Source of the DNA: Tenrec ecaudatus | Lineage: Eukaryota > Chordata > Mammalia > Afrosoricida > Tenrecidae | Direction of reading: 5' to 3' | Length of the DNA: 64,000 nt | Assembly: GCF_050624435.1 (NCBI RefSeq) | Contig: NC_134540.1 | Location: forward strand, 27,590,001 to 27,654,000 | In this document: in pieces, positions 36,275 to 48,783 of the stretch | Position numbering within the stretch: position 1 is the stretch's first letter | How the letters are laid out: the number at the start of each line of letters is the position of its first letter | Notes under the pieces: model-generated | What the model was told of the DNA's origin: nothing | The model's database searches: none | What the model saw: the letters and a program-made list of their open reading frames with translations, nothing else | Position numbers and translations under genes: made by a program

Positions 36275-37235
36275 CCCACTGAATGATTCGGTACCAAGGG
36301 TCAATTGTGACTCATGAGAAGCCCGTATAAAACAAACTGAAGCTCTCTGTGCTCCTACACCATCCGCACGACTGTTTCGATGGATCCCATAGTCACTGTC
36401 ATTGCGTCAATCCTTCTTGTTGAGAGTTTCTTTCTTTTAGTTTTTACTCTACTACCAAGCATTATGTCTTTTCCAGGGCCTGGTGTCTCCTAATTACATG
36501 TCCAAAGTACATGAAGCGAAGCCTTCCATACTCACTTCTAAACAGCATGCTAGCTACACTTCTTCCAAGACAGACCGTTCATTCTGTAGCAGACGGTGGC
36601 ACTTTCAATATCCCTGAGCAGCCCCATGATGCAAATGCATTGATTCTTCCCTGGTCTTACTTATTCAACGTCCAACTTTCACATATGTACAAAGCTATTG
36701 AAAACATCATTGTTTGTGTCAGGAATAACTTATTTCTCAAAGTGATACTCTTATTTTTCAATACTTCAGAGAGATATTTTGCAGCACATTTACCCGAGGC
36801 AAGGCATCATTTTATTTCTTGATTGCTGCCCCACAGGCATTAATTGCAAATCCAAGCAAGATAAACTCCTTGACAATCTCCCCATTTATCATGATGTGGA
36901 CCACTTGTCCAGTGTTCCCTCCACTTATTTTCTGTGTATCATGTCCTTGATGTCTTCACACCGGTCATCAGATCTTCTGTCATTAGTGTTTAGTCAGTCA
37001 AACCTAGCCTTGTGATACTCTGGAAATTCAGGTGGAATGTATGTATTTGTGTGTGTGTGTTTAAGGTTGTTTATGAGCTCTTGCAAAGTTGTTTTAATTT
37101 CCTTCCACTTTAACTTGTACTTACAGATGAGAATTCATGGTCTGTTTCACACAGCACTTGACCTTATTTTGGCTGGTTCTATTGAGCCTCTCCATTACAG
37201 AAATCAAATTGACGAAATGTTTAGGAAGAGATCAT
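36275..37235 (-). pseudogene. RTE/BovB-type LINE, inverted, internally deleted
   Basis: Starts with the inverted 3' region (cttttccagggcctggtgtc, 'taattacatgtccaaagtac', 'cttctaaacagcatgctagc', 'tacacttcttccaagacag'), continues through the carboxy-terminal coding part ('caaagctattgaaaacatca' in plus reading = ACES-side region) and jumps near 36910 to the endonuclease-RT linker ('tcagatcttctgtcattagt', 'tcagtcaaacctagccttg'). The RT core between is missing compared with 14530-15310. Frames of 103 and 78 codons on plus are antisense. Confidence 0.7.
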
Positions 37236-37239
37236 GGTG

Positions 37240-38060
37240 AATGTCAAACATAATTGGATGGAGCTGTGCAAATAGGATGTGCAAAACTAAGAGAAGGGAT
37301 TGGTCAGATTCAGTTGCAACTTTCTTGGCTATAAGGAGGAGCCATGTCAGAATCTGGAAGACAGAGAGAAATCCCAGAATCATCATGGAAGAAGGGACAC
37401 CAGTGCAGACCTTTGAGATCTCTATCATAAGTGACAGTAGTCAACACCAGAGGCAACAAAGACCAGGGTATGGAACCACAAGACACAGAAAACAGTCCAG
37501 ATGAGAGTGGATGACCGGAAGCTGAAGCAGGAAGACCTTGAGACAGAGCCGAGGAGCAGTGCTGAGTCCATGAGATCGTGAGACGGAGCAGAGGAGCAGT
37601 GCTGAGTCTATGATACGGTGAGACGGAGCAGCTGACTTGCTTCCTCCCCCACGAAGGCAGAGGCCAATAGACCAAATGGCCTAGAAAGAGGACTAGAGAG
37701 AGATTTGTCTGCGGACTGAGGGGAGGTGTCCTTGGAGACCAATGACTTTATTCATAAAGTTTTATGGTCTTGATTTGTGGTAACCTATAAAATTCATTAA
37801 TAACCCCCCTTAATTGAGTACTGTGTGTGGGTTTTGTGTGGCAGCGTAACTGATTATTGAACACCACATAAAAGTAAAATGCTGTTTGAAATGGTTGGGG
37901 TCAGAGAAGTTAAATAAACGTTAGCGAATGGAGGCACATCTGCCCTCTGCCCTCTAGCACTTGGCCTTCGGCTAGTGAAGTGAGGGATTCACCTTCTCCC
38001 TTGTATAGCCAGAGAAGGTCAGATGTGGCTCCCATGCTAGTTTTGCAAGAGTATAGGTGT
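37240..38060 (+). mobile_element. Unnamed LTR-like dispersed repeat, copy 2
   Basis: Second copy of the family at 33640-34560 (shared blocks given there). This copy has a clearer right half: 'accaatgactttattcataa', 'tggtcttgatttgtggtaac', 'ggaggcacatctgccctctg', 'acttggccttcggctagtga'. It contains a 40-bp tandem duplication at 37540-37631. Coding capacity is not evident. Confidence 0.45.
37540..37631 (+). repeat. 40-bp tandem repeat, 2.3 copies
   Basis: Units start gagacagagccgaggagcag at 37540, gagacggagcagaggagcag at 37580, and a partial gagacggagcag at 37620. Each full unit contains 'gtgctgagtc'. Confidence 0.9.
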
Positions 38061-39549
38061 TCTAATGCAAAAATCAAACAGTTTGTGAAAAATATTGAGC
38101 TTTAATGTAATTTTAATTTTGGGGGCTGAAGAAATTCATTTGTTATAAAATGCATGTTAACTTTACAGATTTCTGAACACAATTGTTTTAGTATTAACAG
38201 TGTGTACCCTTTAGCTGTTTACAGATGAATTAACTATTAAGACTTTTACAGTACAAATAAACCACAAAGTGCAAAAAGTTAATTAACCTAACAAATGAAC
38301 ACAGAGAAGCAGGATGCGTCTGCAGGTGGTAAATTATTTCAGCTGTGTGGAAACGGGAACGTGAAAGTGGTAGCCAGCTGTTGAAAGCCAAGTGAATTGT
38401 ATAGAGAAAACCCAAAAGTGAATTCCAAGTTGAAGTTTAATGTCATCCCTTCCAGGCAACAGATGCTCAGGGGGGAAGAAATGGGGAGAGCAATTTATTG
38501 AAGACAATTACATTCATATTATGATCTGTGATCTAGACATCAAGTCAAAGATCTTTCCTAGTTTGGTTGCATTAGCACAGAGATATTAAAATGTTTGGAA
38601 TCCCCATCTGTAACGAGACCACCTTGGTATGCCATCTACCCTTAGGCAGATGCTTGACCAATTCTGTAGAGGAAAGCTAGATGAGGTGTATTTTAAAATG
38701 CAATGCTTAATCACAGGGCATCTTCTGATAAACCGTGTTCAAGTTCATTTGGAATGTAGAAATAAGGCATTCTAAGACTCTATTTAATAACAGATGTAGG
38801 CTACCAACTAATCAACACCAACAACAAAAAAGTAGAAAATTATTTATATCTTGGTTAAGCATGTAAGAGAAACCATAGTAAATACTGGTCGCCCACAATA
38901 TTAAAGCAACCAGTTGACTTCATAAAGAAACACATCACATAGCAGATGGTAGAATTATTTAAACTCATAAAAGTTCTTTTCTCAGATATTACTATAAAAT
39001 TAGAAATGATGAAATTCAGTGTGCTGAACCTGCAAGCTTGCTTTTACATTTAAAACATATGCACTGTCTTTCAGGTGTATTTAAAAAATTCTACTGTTAT
39101 TTTTCCTAATTTTCCATCTTTAATGATTGATGAACACTCATTTTAACATCAAGAATGATTGCTGGGAAAATAGCCACCCAAAGTACTAACTCCAAAACAG
39201 ACCCAAAATTGGCATTTCCCCCCTTTAGGTTTATCTAAATTTTGAATAGTGAATATTATATTTAATTTGACTTTTGATCTTCATCAGAAATTTTTCCTTG
39301 AAATGATGAATATGCAGGGAAAATGTTCTTGAGTGCTTTCTCTGTGGTCATAATATACATCCTCAATATCAAAACAGCTTACTTGGACTTAACAACTTAG
39401 CACTTCACTTACAGGAAATCTTGCAACTGTATAGATCTTGTTAAAAATAATCACATGCAGAACATATGCAAAAACCTTATAAATAATGTTATTTTTTGTT
39501 TTGAAAAAATAGTTTTATGATTCAAGAAGTGAATATTTACACCCAATGT
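38061..39549. other. Unassigned sequence
   Basis: No gene or repeat recognised. The block around 38540-38760 is less AT-rich than its surroundings and not repeat-like. Confidence 0.35.
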
Positions 39550-40560
39550 TTTCATTCTGATGTGCCTCACTTCATTTGGAGAATATTTTCCTCCTGTTTC
39601 CTTCCATACAGAATAGTAATTTTATTTTAATATTTCACAGTTGAGCATTTCAAACCCATCATGTCTCTGTGCTGGGGAAAATTGTTCTTGTTTTTTTTCC
39701 CCTGCTTTTCTAGATTTGAGTAATCACTATTTAGCTGTCATTCTTATATTTTTTCAGATATTAACTTTCAGGTTAATATTTTTATTTTAGTTTAGCAAAT
39801 TAAAAATATTGTTCCACTGACTCTTGGCCCCTGCTTGCTGAACATTCACTCCAATTCTCCTACATATTTTGTGTCAATTTTCTCTCATTACTTTCAAAAA
39901 TATTTTTTTCATCTTTAGTTTTGTATTGTGACCAGACTATATCTAGGTTATGTTTATTGCAATCTTTGTTTATTTTTTCTGAACTTTTAAAATTTATCTA
40001 TTATGAAAATGTACATCTTTCTTAAAGAAACTGTTATTTATTCATTTTTGTTTTTTCAGTTATTGTTATTTCATATAGATTGAAAATGCTAATATACAAT
40101 GATTAATTTTTTATACTAACACAAAGCTGATGATAACCCAGTTTTTCTATTTTTTTTTTTTTGCTCTTTGATAGTATGTATGTATTACATGAATCTGTAA
40201 GTGGGTATTTTAACTTGTCATTTCTATTTTCCATTAAATTAATGCCACACTATTTTATTTTAATTATTGTATTTTTAAAGACTATAAAATGTGACTCCTT
40301 GAACCACTTTATTTTCCTTCTGGCTTTGCTCTCTTCTTTTATTTAAAATTGTATGTATTCTCTATTGCCTTGATTATAGCTTTAAAATTTGACTGATAAC
40401 TGCTTGAGATAATTTTATTTTATTTAAAAATTATTGTCATTTATTGCTCAGTCATAATTTGTTTTCTTTTTTTGAGAATGAGTTCTCATTTTTGTGTCCC
40501 CTCTTTTTTGGCATTGTGATTTATAATTATAAGAAAGCCATTATTTTGACTGTTCTCACA
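39550..40560 (-). mobile_element. Old L1 (L1M-like) 3' region, inverted
   Basis: T-rich plus strand with blocks typical of inverted mammalian L1M 3' ends: 'gctgtcattcttatatttt', 'ctcattactttcaaaaatat' then 'catctttagttttgtattgt gacc' and 'gaacttttaaaatttatct'. Boundaries and subfamily are uncertain. Confidence 0.4.
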
Positions 40561-40994
40561 GTACATTTTATTTGAGTGGCAATATATGTATTCTCAAATT
40601 ATACTTAAATTCAGCTGTACCTTTTTGTTTGCATATAATCCACATCAACAAACAGGATTTAGAGATCACTCATGGAGTGGACAGATATTACATACATTCA
40701 TATTACATTCATATTTCTTAATTTTTGAGAATCTGGGGTTGTCCCACACCCTGTTCTCTGTTTTACTGGATAAGTTTCTATGTTTTTCACTGGAACTTTA
40801 ACTTCATATTACAGCACAAACCAGCGTCTTCTCAGATTATACTCTGTAAAATAAGGAACTGCAGACATTGTGAAGAAGTGCCTTCCTCCTCTTTTCACAT
40901 CCCCAAAGACTTTCCTCTTTTTCCACTGCGTGACCACTGTTGTCTGACCTAAACTCACACTATTCTCTAAAACAAAGTGTTGTGCTTTGCAACA

Positions 40995-42155
40995 AATCCA
41001 GGGACAAGGGAACAACAAGAGATCTAAAATCTATGGTAAGGAGGTTGTAGAATGGTTGACGGGGTTTGATAAAGTGCAGTGTTGCCGAGAGAAAGTACTG
41101 AGAAAACTGAATGAAAGCCCAACATGATAGTGGAGGAGGAGAAAAATAATAAGAAGTAAAAAAATAATTAGAAGACAAGAGACATTTATAGAGGTACAAA
41201 CACAGGCATGGACATGTGTAAATATATTAATATATAACAATATGGATATAGGTCTATGTACATATAATTAAATGTTTACTATTGATGTAGCAAATGGGCA
41301 TTGGATCTTGACTCAAGTGCTCCCTCAATGCAAGAACACTTTGTTCCAATAACCTGGCATTCTGTGATTCTTACTTTCCTGACATGATTGCTGAAGTAGA
41401 AATGAGTGCATAAGTAAACATGGTGAAGAAAGTGGATGGTGTCCCTCTATTAAAATATATAGCATCTGGTGTCTTAAAGGTTTGAAATTTAGCATGTGGT
41501 CATTTAACAGGGAAGCAACAAGTCCCACATGGAAGAAGCACACCAGATTATATGATATATTGATGCTACTGATAGGAATCATAAGGGAAACCCAAAGCCC
41601 ATCTGAGGATAACTGGACATTCCCTCATAGAAGAGTCACAAGGAAGGAATGACTTAGCCAGGGTGCACACTGATGGAACATACAACATTCCTCTAGTTCT
41701 TTAATGCTTCCTCCCCCCTTCTGTCATGACCCTCGTTGTACCTTACAAATCTAGACAGACTGGAGCATGCACACTGGTATAGATAAAAGCTCTTGACACA
41801 CGAAATCCAGGATAGATAAACCTCTCATGAACAGTAATGGGAGTAGTGATACCATGAGGGTATGGTGAAGGGCCTCACCTTGCCGAAGGGGACAAACAGC
41901 AGTAATGTGGGTGAGGGGAGACACTGGATGGGATAAAATATGGAAATAATTTATAATTTATCAGGTGTTCAAGAGGGTGTGAAGGTGGGGGAGGGAGGGA
42001 ATAAGGAGGAGGTGATACCGTGGTCTCAAGCAGAAAGAAAATGTTTTGAAAATGATTATGGAAATATATGTACAAATATGCTTCATACCATTGATGTATG
42101 GATTGTTATGAGAATTTTAAGAGCCCCCAATAACATAAAATAAAAATATAACAGC
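40995..42155 (+). mobile_element. L1-type LINE 3' end, longest direct copy
   Basis: Runs from 'gacaagggaacaacaagaga tct' through 'catttatagaggtacaaa', 'gacatgattgctgaag', 'tatagcatctggtgtctta', 'caactggacattccctcat' -type blocks, 'ctctagttctttaatgct', the G-rich segment 'gtgtgaaggtgggggaggga', and terminates 'caataacataaaataaaaat'. It supplies the uninterrupted order used to recognise the inversion at 3055-4291. Confidence 0.75.
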
Positions 42156-43644
42156 AAAAATCATTTGTGTTTTGTGTCTTAGTTTCGCCTTTATTTGGAA
42201 CTCAGGGAAAACTACCTCTTACCCAGCTAATGTGTATTAATATTACAAACACAGTTGTTTCTCTGCAAACAGTACACTAACAGTGATGGAGTATTCAATT
42301 TCTCTATTATACCGAAGTCTCCAGAATTTCTTAATACATTCAGGAATAAGATAAAAATCAAGGAATTATTGCAATAAAATAGGAAATAATGCATATATGG
42401 ATGATTGTACAACCATCAATGGCTTCAATGTGGTGTATAATTTTAGCATTCTTCCCACTTTCACAAGGCAGAAGGCATCACAGTGATGTGTAGGTAGTTA
42501 AAGCTCAAAGAAGCCTTATGTATTAAAAATATATACATATATCAAATACTGAGTACATTGAGCTGCTACATGAATTAATTTGATATTGGAGTGTAGATCA
42601 GTGCTTTGGTTTAGGGAAAGAACAATGTGTGAGAATTGGAAGAGAAAATGAAGCCCCAACAAAATCAAGGACAATTAATAAAATTGTGAAAACCTTTTTA
42701 AAAGTTGGACACATTGAGAACATATCATGGTATCTGTGTCAAGTACTATATGGCTGTGAAACGTTATGGGGAACAAGGCACTGGATATAACAAAAAGAGT
42801 TTGGACTTTTTTGATGAATAAGTGAAATATATGTACATTAATCACTGAAAAGGAAATATTCAAAAATATTAAACAAAAAAAGGATTAGTGACTAGCATCA
42901 ATGAAAGTGTTTTAGAACAAATTGTTACATTGATTAAAAACAGATTTATTTTTATTTTGAAAAATTAATAAGAGTAAAAATCAGAGTGATCTAATCTACA
43001 ATGAACTGTATTTAAAATAAAAAGTAAGTTAAATATCAATCTATTAGTAAATTAATCTTATAAATGTGAAAAATTATAAGATATTTCTTTCACTCTTTAA
43101 TAACTCAAACAGATTAAAATCATTAAGATTATAGAGAACATTTACTGATGAAGATAGAAGTTTAGGGATGAAATAAATGTGTAGAGTACTGCTTTCTGAA
43201 AAACTAGATTATTTTAAAGCAGACAGGTAATTTGGGCAAAAATAAATTAAAACATTAAAAATAAGAATTCTAAATATATTTTATAAGTATTAATATATAT
43301 CTAAAATCTCCACCAGATACTAACATTTGAAAACACTTTATAAAATTTACATACGAATGGAAAAATTAAATTGTAGTTTGCAATGTATACTGAGGGAACC
43401 CAAGAAAAACCATAGAGGAAAAGATTTTGTTTTCAGTCTTTACATGTACAAAGGTCAGAAAAAGTCATGAAAACATATGAAATTAATAACCAAGATAATA
43501 AGCGAGAAAATAATGACAGAATACATTTCAATTAATACTAAAAACAAGAAATCTACCTAAAAATGAAAATAGCAATTGGTGAAATACTATATTATGATTC
43601 CTAAAGAAGATGAATGAGAAGTAGTATTTCAAAAATTAATAAAT
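42156..43644. other. Unassigned AT-rich sequence
   Basis: Nothing recognised. Confidence 0.35.
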
Positions 43645-43657
43645 TTAGTTCAATCTT

Positions 43658-44358
43658 TTTTCTATCTTTTTAATTATTTTACTTGGGGCTCACACAACAC
43701 TTATCACAATCCACACATACCTCCATTGTGTCAAGTACATTTGCACATCTGTGCCATCATCATGCTCAAAACATCTGCTATCCTTTTGAGCCCCTGGCAT
43801 CAGCTCCTCATTTCCCTCCCCCCCTCCGCCCCTCATGAACCCTTGATAATTTACAAGTCATTATTATTTTGCCATATCACACTGTCCAATGTCTCCCTTC
43901 ACCCACTTTTCTGTTGACTGACCTCCAGAGAGGAGGTTATATGCAGATCCTTGTAATTGGTTCCCCCTTTCTAACCCACCTTCCCCCTACCCTCCAGGTA
44001 TCACCCCTCTCACCAATGGACCTGAAGGGATCATCTCCTGTATTCCCTGTGTTTCCAGTTCCCATCTGTGCCAGTGTACACCCTCCGGTCCAGCTGGACT
44101 TGTAAGGTAGAATTGGGATATGATAGTTACAGGGAGGAAGCATTTAAGAACTAGAGGAAAGTTGTATGTTTCATTGTTGCTATATTACATCCTGCTTGGC
44201 TTGTCTTCTCCCTGAGACCCTTCTGTAAGGGGATATCCAGTTGCCCACAAATGGCCTTTGGGTCCCCACTCTGCACTCCCCCTCATTCACAATGATGTGA
44301 TTTTTGTTCCTTGATGCTTTATACCTGATCCCTTGGACACTTCGTGATCACACAGCGT
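43658..44358 (-). mobile_element. L1-type LINE 3' end, inverted, with TSD
   Basis: Inverted terminus 'ttacttggggctcacacaac', then 'tgataatttacaagtcatta', 'cttcacccacttttctgttg', 'ggtccagctggacttgtaag', and 'gggatatccagttgcccaca'; truncated at 'ccttgatgctttatacctga tcc'. A 13-bp TSD flanks it: ttagttcaatctt at 43645-43657 and ttggttcaatctt at 44359-44371. Confidence 0.88.
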
Positions 44359-44371
44359 TTGGTTCAATCTT

Positions 44372-44661
44372 GATCAATATATGTGTAAGAAAATAAAAAT
44401 ATACTATAAATCAATAAAAATTAACACTTGCAAAAGCATATAGTATAGAAAAGTTCATAATGAGGAAATAATTTTGTCAAAATATATAAATTTATTCAAA
44501 TATACATTTTCCGAAAAATTACAGAAAATTCTAAAACTGATTCATTATCATTATAATTCTTATCATTTGAAAGTGAATCATTGATGAAAAACATTTTCAT
44601 GTACTAAATAGTTGATCATTTTACAAGATTATTTGAAAATGAATGAAGATGACTCAAATCT
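44372..44661. other. Unassigned sequence
   Basis: Nothing recognised. Confidence 0.35.
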
Positions 44662-45053
44662 TGAGGTACCCTCATAAAATGGAAAATTTTTTCAAAGCTA
44701 TTTATTTAATTTTTTTCTACAAAACAGGTTTATCATCTTCAAAGTACTCTCCATTACACTGACATTTATATTCATTTGTCAAATCTGTGATTCCATTCTT
44801 AGAAATATTTTTCCAACTCATCTATTTGGATGACTGACAGCACCTCACTCATTTTTTTCATTACTTCTTCTAAGTCTTCAAAGCTCTGTTCTTGCATGTC
44901 TCCATTCATGGAAACAAAGAGAATTTACACAGAGTGAGGTCTCAAAAGGCATGCTTTTTTTGTCTGAGAAGGTGCACTGTCATAGTGGCAAATCCAGTCT
45001 CATATCTGGCACAAATCGGCCTTTTTTGTTGCAAAAAAGTAACAAAGCCTAAA
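44662..45053 (-). pseudogene. Mariner-type transposase remnant, 3' part
   Basis: The minus strand encodes, with several stops, the carboxy-terminal mariner order: a 'FATMTVHLL' region, 'DLTLCKFSLF' (a decayed YSPDLxxCDFFLF motif), 'NGITDLTNEYKCQCNGEYFE' near 44750. The same DNA region is better preserved at 63482-64000: both share 'attttttcaaa', 'aacttatcaccttcacagta'-type, 'gtgattccattcttagaaat'-type blocks. The right side abuts an L1-type element at about 45055. The terminus near 44662 (gaggtaccctc) resembles a mariner inverted repeat. Confidence 0.7.
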
Positions 45054-45054
45054 T

Positions 45055-45716
45055 TATGATCAGATATCAGATCATTAAAAAACAAACAATTATATCCAAG
45101 TGAAGGAGAGCGGTCAGAGTGGAGACCCAAAACCCATCTGTTGATAAGTGGACATTCCCTCTGAGAAGGGACACCCAGAAGTAACTATTCATCCAGGGTG
45201 CAGTATAGCACTGGCGGAACACATACTATTCCTCTACTTCTTTAGTGCTTTCTACCCCAACTATCATGGTGCCAGTTTCATCTCTCAAATCCTGCTAGAA
45301 CAGTGTATGTATACTCGTATAGATAAGTGCTTTTAACACTTGGAATCCAGGATAGATTCCATCAGAAACAGCAACAGGAATAAGAAGGGGTAAGGGCAGA
45401 GGGTGAGGGGGAATTGGTAGCAATGAATGATGGAAGTATCACCACCCAACCTTGAGGAGGACAACTAATAGAAATGTGGGTGAAGGGATGTATTGGATGA
45501 TTTAAGATATGAAAATATGTATAATTTATTAAGGCTTCACAGGGTGTAGGTGTGGAAAGGAGGGAATAAAGAGAAGGTGATATCAAAGGGCTCAAGTAGA
45601 AAGATAATGTTCTGGAAATGATGGTAACATCTGTATAAGTTAATTAGATATAATTGATTTACAAGTTTGTATAATATCTGTAATACTTCCCAATAAAATA
45701 AATTGAAAACAAAACA
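45055..45716 (+). mobile_element. L1-type LINE 3' end
   Basis: Starts 'atgatcagatatcagatcat taaa', continues 'gtcagagtggagacccaaaa', 'ccatctgttgataagtggac', 'ctctacttctttagtgcttt', 'ggaatccaggatagatt', 'gggtgaagggatgtattgg', and ends 'cccaataaaataaattgaa' plus an A-rich tail. Confidence 0.8.
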
Positions 45717-47229
45717 AAAACAAAAATTGAGGCTCCAGCCAAATTGCTTTTACAAAAAAAAAAAAAAATCACTGTGACCAGAGAGAACCTTCCCAGGCGA
45801 CACCACAGGGTGCACAACCTCAGGGTGAGTTGCTCAATGTTCTCCTAGCGGGGAAAATGCAAGCTCTGGTTCAAACAGCACAATTCAGCTTTTTCTGTTT
45901 GTTTGTTTTTAATTATTTTTGGAGGGTGTATCCCCTCATACCTGCAGATAACAGAAAATTATTAAATGTTTCCAAGCCTAAATTAGAACTATGTAACAAT
46001 GTACTTTCATTTTAGTGTTCTTTTTAAGTTAGCCTAATATTCAATGCTGTCAAGTCACCAAGTCAACATGTGCGCAGTTTAATTGTTTTCTCCAGCTGCC
46101 TTAATGATTACTAGTTGCTTAGGCCTGCCTGATTACTCCAATATAATTTAAAAGAAGTTAACATTTCAAACCATCTGTTATGCAAATCTATTTACAATGC
46201 ATATGTAGTATATAATATACATATATTGCATTAGGTTATTCCAAAAATAAAGTTAATTTTAAGAAAGTTTACTGACATTATACACCACATTAAATGACTA
46301 AAGGAAAAATAGCATATAATTTTATCAACATATATCCTGCTTTCAACACTATAGACCATACAGGGAAAAGGCAGCTCTGATCTCACTTCTGAGGAAATAT
46401 TCCTTTACTTTAATATAAAAATTATTGGTTGGTGTTCTAGTTCACTATATTACTTATCTTTTAACTATAAAACTACCTAATATCACAATTATTTGATGTA
46501 CAGTGAACTCATTAGAGCAAATATCCATCCAATGGGAATGTTTTGAACGTTTATATAATTTATTTCTCTTACTGATATCGCATTAAAAATTTTACTTTAT
46601 ATTTCAGTTTAAACCTCGTATCAGTTTCAGGAGCAAATAAAAAAATAAATTAATAATTGATAAACACACAATAGTTTAATTATATTCCAAATATAGACAG
46701 CCAAATATTGGATTCTAGTTTACTAACCATTTCAAAACTACTTTTGTGGATGCTATCTTGACATAAAGCATCAATCTTTAAACTTGCACCACAGACAGAG
46801 TTGGCAACTAACACCCCAAATAATGCATGTATTGCATGACCTAAAGACCGAAAACAAAGAAAAGTAAAACCATTCATTTCATCTATCCATTATTAAAAAG
46901 AGTTTTCTCTGAAATCCTGCTCAACATGGTGTGATTGCACTTTGGTATCAATAACCTAATCACATCTCCATAGGTAATTGCCAGTAGGTTATTAGGAACA
47001 TTTTTGTCTACTATATTTTTACCATATATAAAACCATCATTTTGCTATTAAGAAAGAGAATTGAACTGATAACTTGTACCATAATTGGTTGTATGTATCC
47101 CCAATAATCACATACTCATGAGAAGAGCACATTTAACTTTGAAACATTGTCAGGTACTGAAGGTTTAAGGAATAGAAACAGAATATTTTCCCAGACAGGG
47201 GAAGAGGAAGGGACTTTGGGGTTAGAGGG
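45717..47229. other. Unassigned sequence, one candidate conserved block
   Basis: A15 run at 45754-45768 may mark the tail of another small retrocopy. The block 46020-46215 is non-repetitive and contains an octamer-type ATGCAAAT at 46180-46187 and TAAT cores; see findings. Confidence 0.35.
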
Positions 47230-48240
47230 CATATGACTAAGGAGGCGCTGCTTTCTTGGAGCGTATTGACAATGATGGCATCAAATGAGTAAAGTCTTTG
47301 GAATTTCATTTATTGATGGGCATGACTCAAGGCAAGAAAAACAACTGCAAAAATATGCTAATGAGCACAAGTAAGAATCTAGGAAAATTGGCAAAGTAAG
47401 AATCTAGGAAAATTGGAAGCCATAAAATTGAAATGGGATGAATGATGATTGATATCTTAGGCATTAGTGAACTGAAATGGGCTGATATTTTGGCCAATTT
47501 GAGTCAGAAAAGCAAATGAATTACTATGCTGGAAATGACTCAATCAAGAGGAATGGTTTTGTATTCATTGTCAAAAAGGACAATTCACAAATCAATCTTA
47601 AAATACCATGCTGTCTGTGATAGGATTATATCTAACTGCCTTCAAGGAAATTCAATCAATGCAACTATTGCTAAAATTATGCACAAACTATGCACAAAAG
47701 CACGTGAGGAAGAAATTGATGAATATACCAATATATTCCATCAGAAATGGATTAAACATGCAACCAAGAGCCATTGGTAATTGGAAATAGCAACTGGAAG
47801 CAAATGGAAGGGAAAAAATTGAAAACAAAGAGAAAGAAACAACTGGTAAACTGGACTTGGTGATAGAAATGAAACTGGAGATCTTATGATAGAATTTTGC
47901 AAGACCCAAACTCATTCATAGCAGATACCTTTTCTAAAGCATAGGGAGTGACTACCAATTTAGACATTTCCAAATGGAATACACAGAAATAAAATTGATT
48001 ATATCTGTAGAAAGAGAAGATGGAGTAGCTCAATATCACAGCTACAAACAGGCCAGGGGCTGAATGTGGAACAGACCATGAATTGTTCATATGTAAGTTC
48101 AGGTGAAAGCTGAAGAAAATTCAAACAATTCCACTACAGTCAAAATATGATTTTAAATCTATCCCACAAGAATTTAAAGAACATCTCAGGAACTAATTTG
48201 ATGCATTGAACATTGCTGGCAGTAGACTTGAATCATCTCT
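47230..48240 (+). pseudogene. RTE/BovB-type LINE, endonuclease domain remnant
   Basis: An AP-endonuclease-like order is readable across frames: 'DILGISELKW' at 47451-47480 (the E is the catalytic glutamate of this endonuclease class), 'INATIAKIMHKLCTKAREEE' around 47655-47715 (the ITVIQVYAPTSxAEEE position), 'MIEFCKTQTHS' around 47888-47920, 'NKIDYI' at 47988-48005 and 'GTDHELFI' at 48068-48091 (catalytic SDH-type motif). Multiple stops and frameshifts; longest frame is 84 codons (47526-47780). It belongs with the RT part downstream, with the RT amino-terminal region lost between. Confidence 0.85.
47370..47419 (+). repeat. 25-bp tandem duplication
   Basis: The unit agtaagaatctaggaaaatt (followed by ggcaa or ggaag) begins at 47370 and 47395, just upstream of the endonuclease motif. 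Confidence 0.9.
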
Positions 48241-48655
48241 TCTAGAAAATCATCTATTCTTCACTGTCACAACATTTTCCAACCTTTCATTCCATATAGA
48301 GTTTTATAAATGAAACATTTATACACAGTACATGCTTCTTTAAGTGTTCATATTCTAACTGTTATTGAATTGTCTATATTATTTTATTATCCAGAGTTTT
48401 ACCATATTTCTGCCCTCAAAATAAGATGATACAGTTTCAAACTAATCAAGCAACAAAAGTAATTTGGAACAGAATGTGGTAAAGAAAGAAGACTTTTCAT
48501 GATTGGAAGGAGAAGTACAATGCCTACTTTCTGTTGCTATTGTAAAATGATTCATGATTTTTATGCCATGTGTTAATATATTAAATTTTATACCATAATA
48601 ATCACAATCCCCTTAATCTAAAGCAAAGTAACATTTTGTTTAAGGTATGTATGTG
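48241..48655. other. Unassigned spacer within RTE fossil
   Basis: No RTE similarity seen. Either a deletion junction with foreign sequence or a highly decayed RT amino-terminal region. Confidence 0.35.
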
Positions 48656-48783
48656 ATTTTGAAAGGATCAAAACTTTATGCTAATAAGAAATCAGATAAA
48701 CTGAATTACATGAAGAGGAATGTGGCATCAGAATTTCAGGAAGGCTAATCATTAATCTGTGATATGCAGATGACATAACCTTG
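48656..48783 (+). pseudogene. RTE/BovB reverse transcriptase core, left piece
   Basis: 'gaagaggaatgtggcatcag' and, at 48763-48774, tatgcagatgac = YADD, the RT catalytic box, followed by ataaccttg. The coding order resumes beyond the LTR at 49304 with the 'AESEED' block. Confidence 0.85.
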
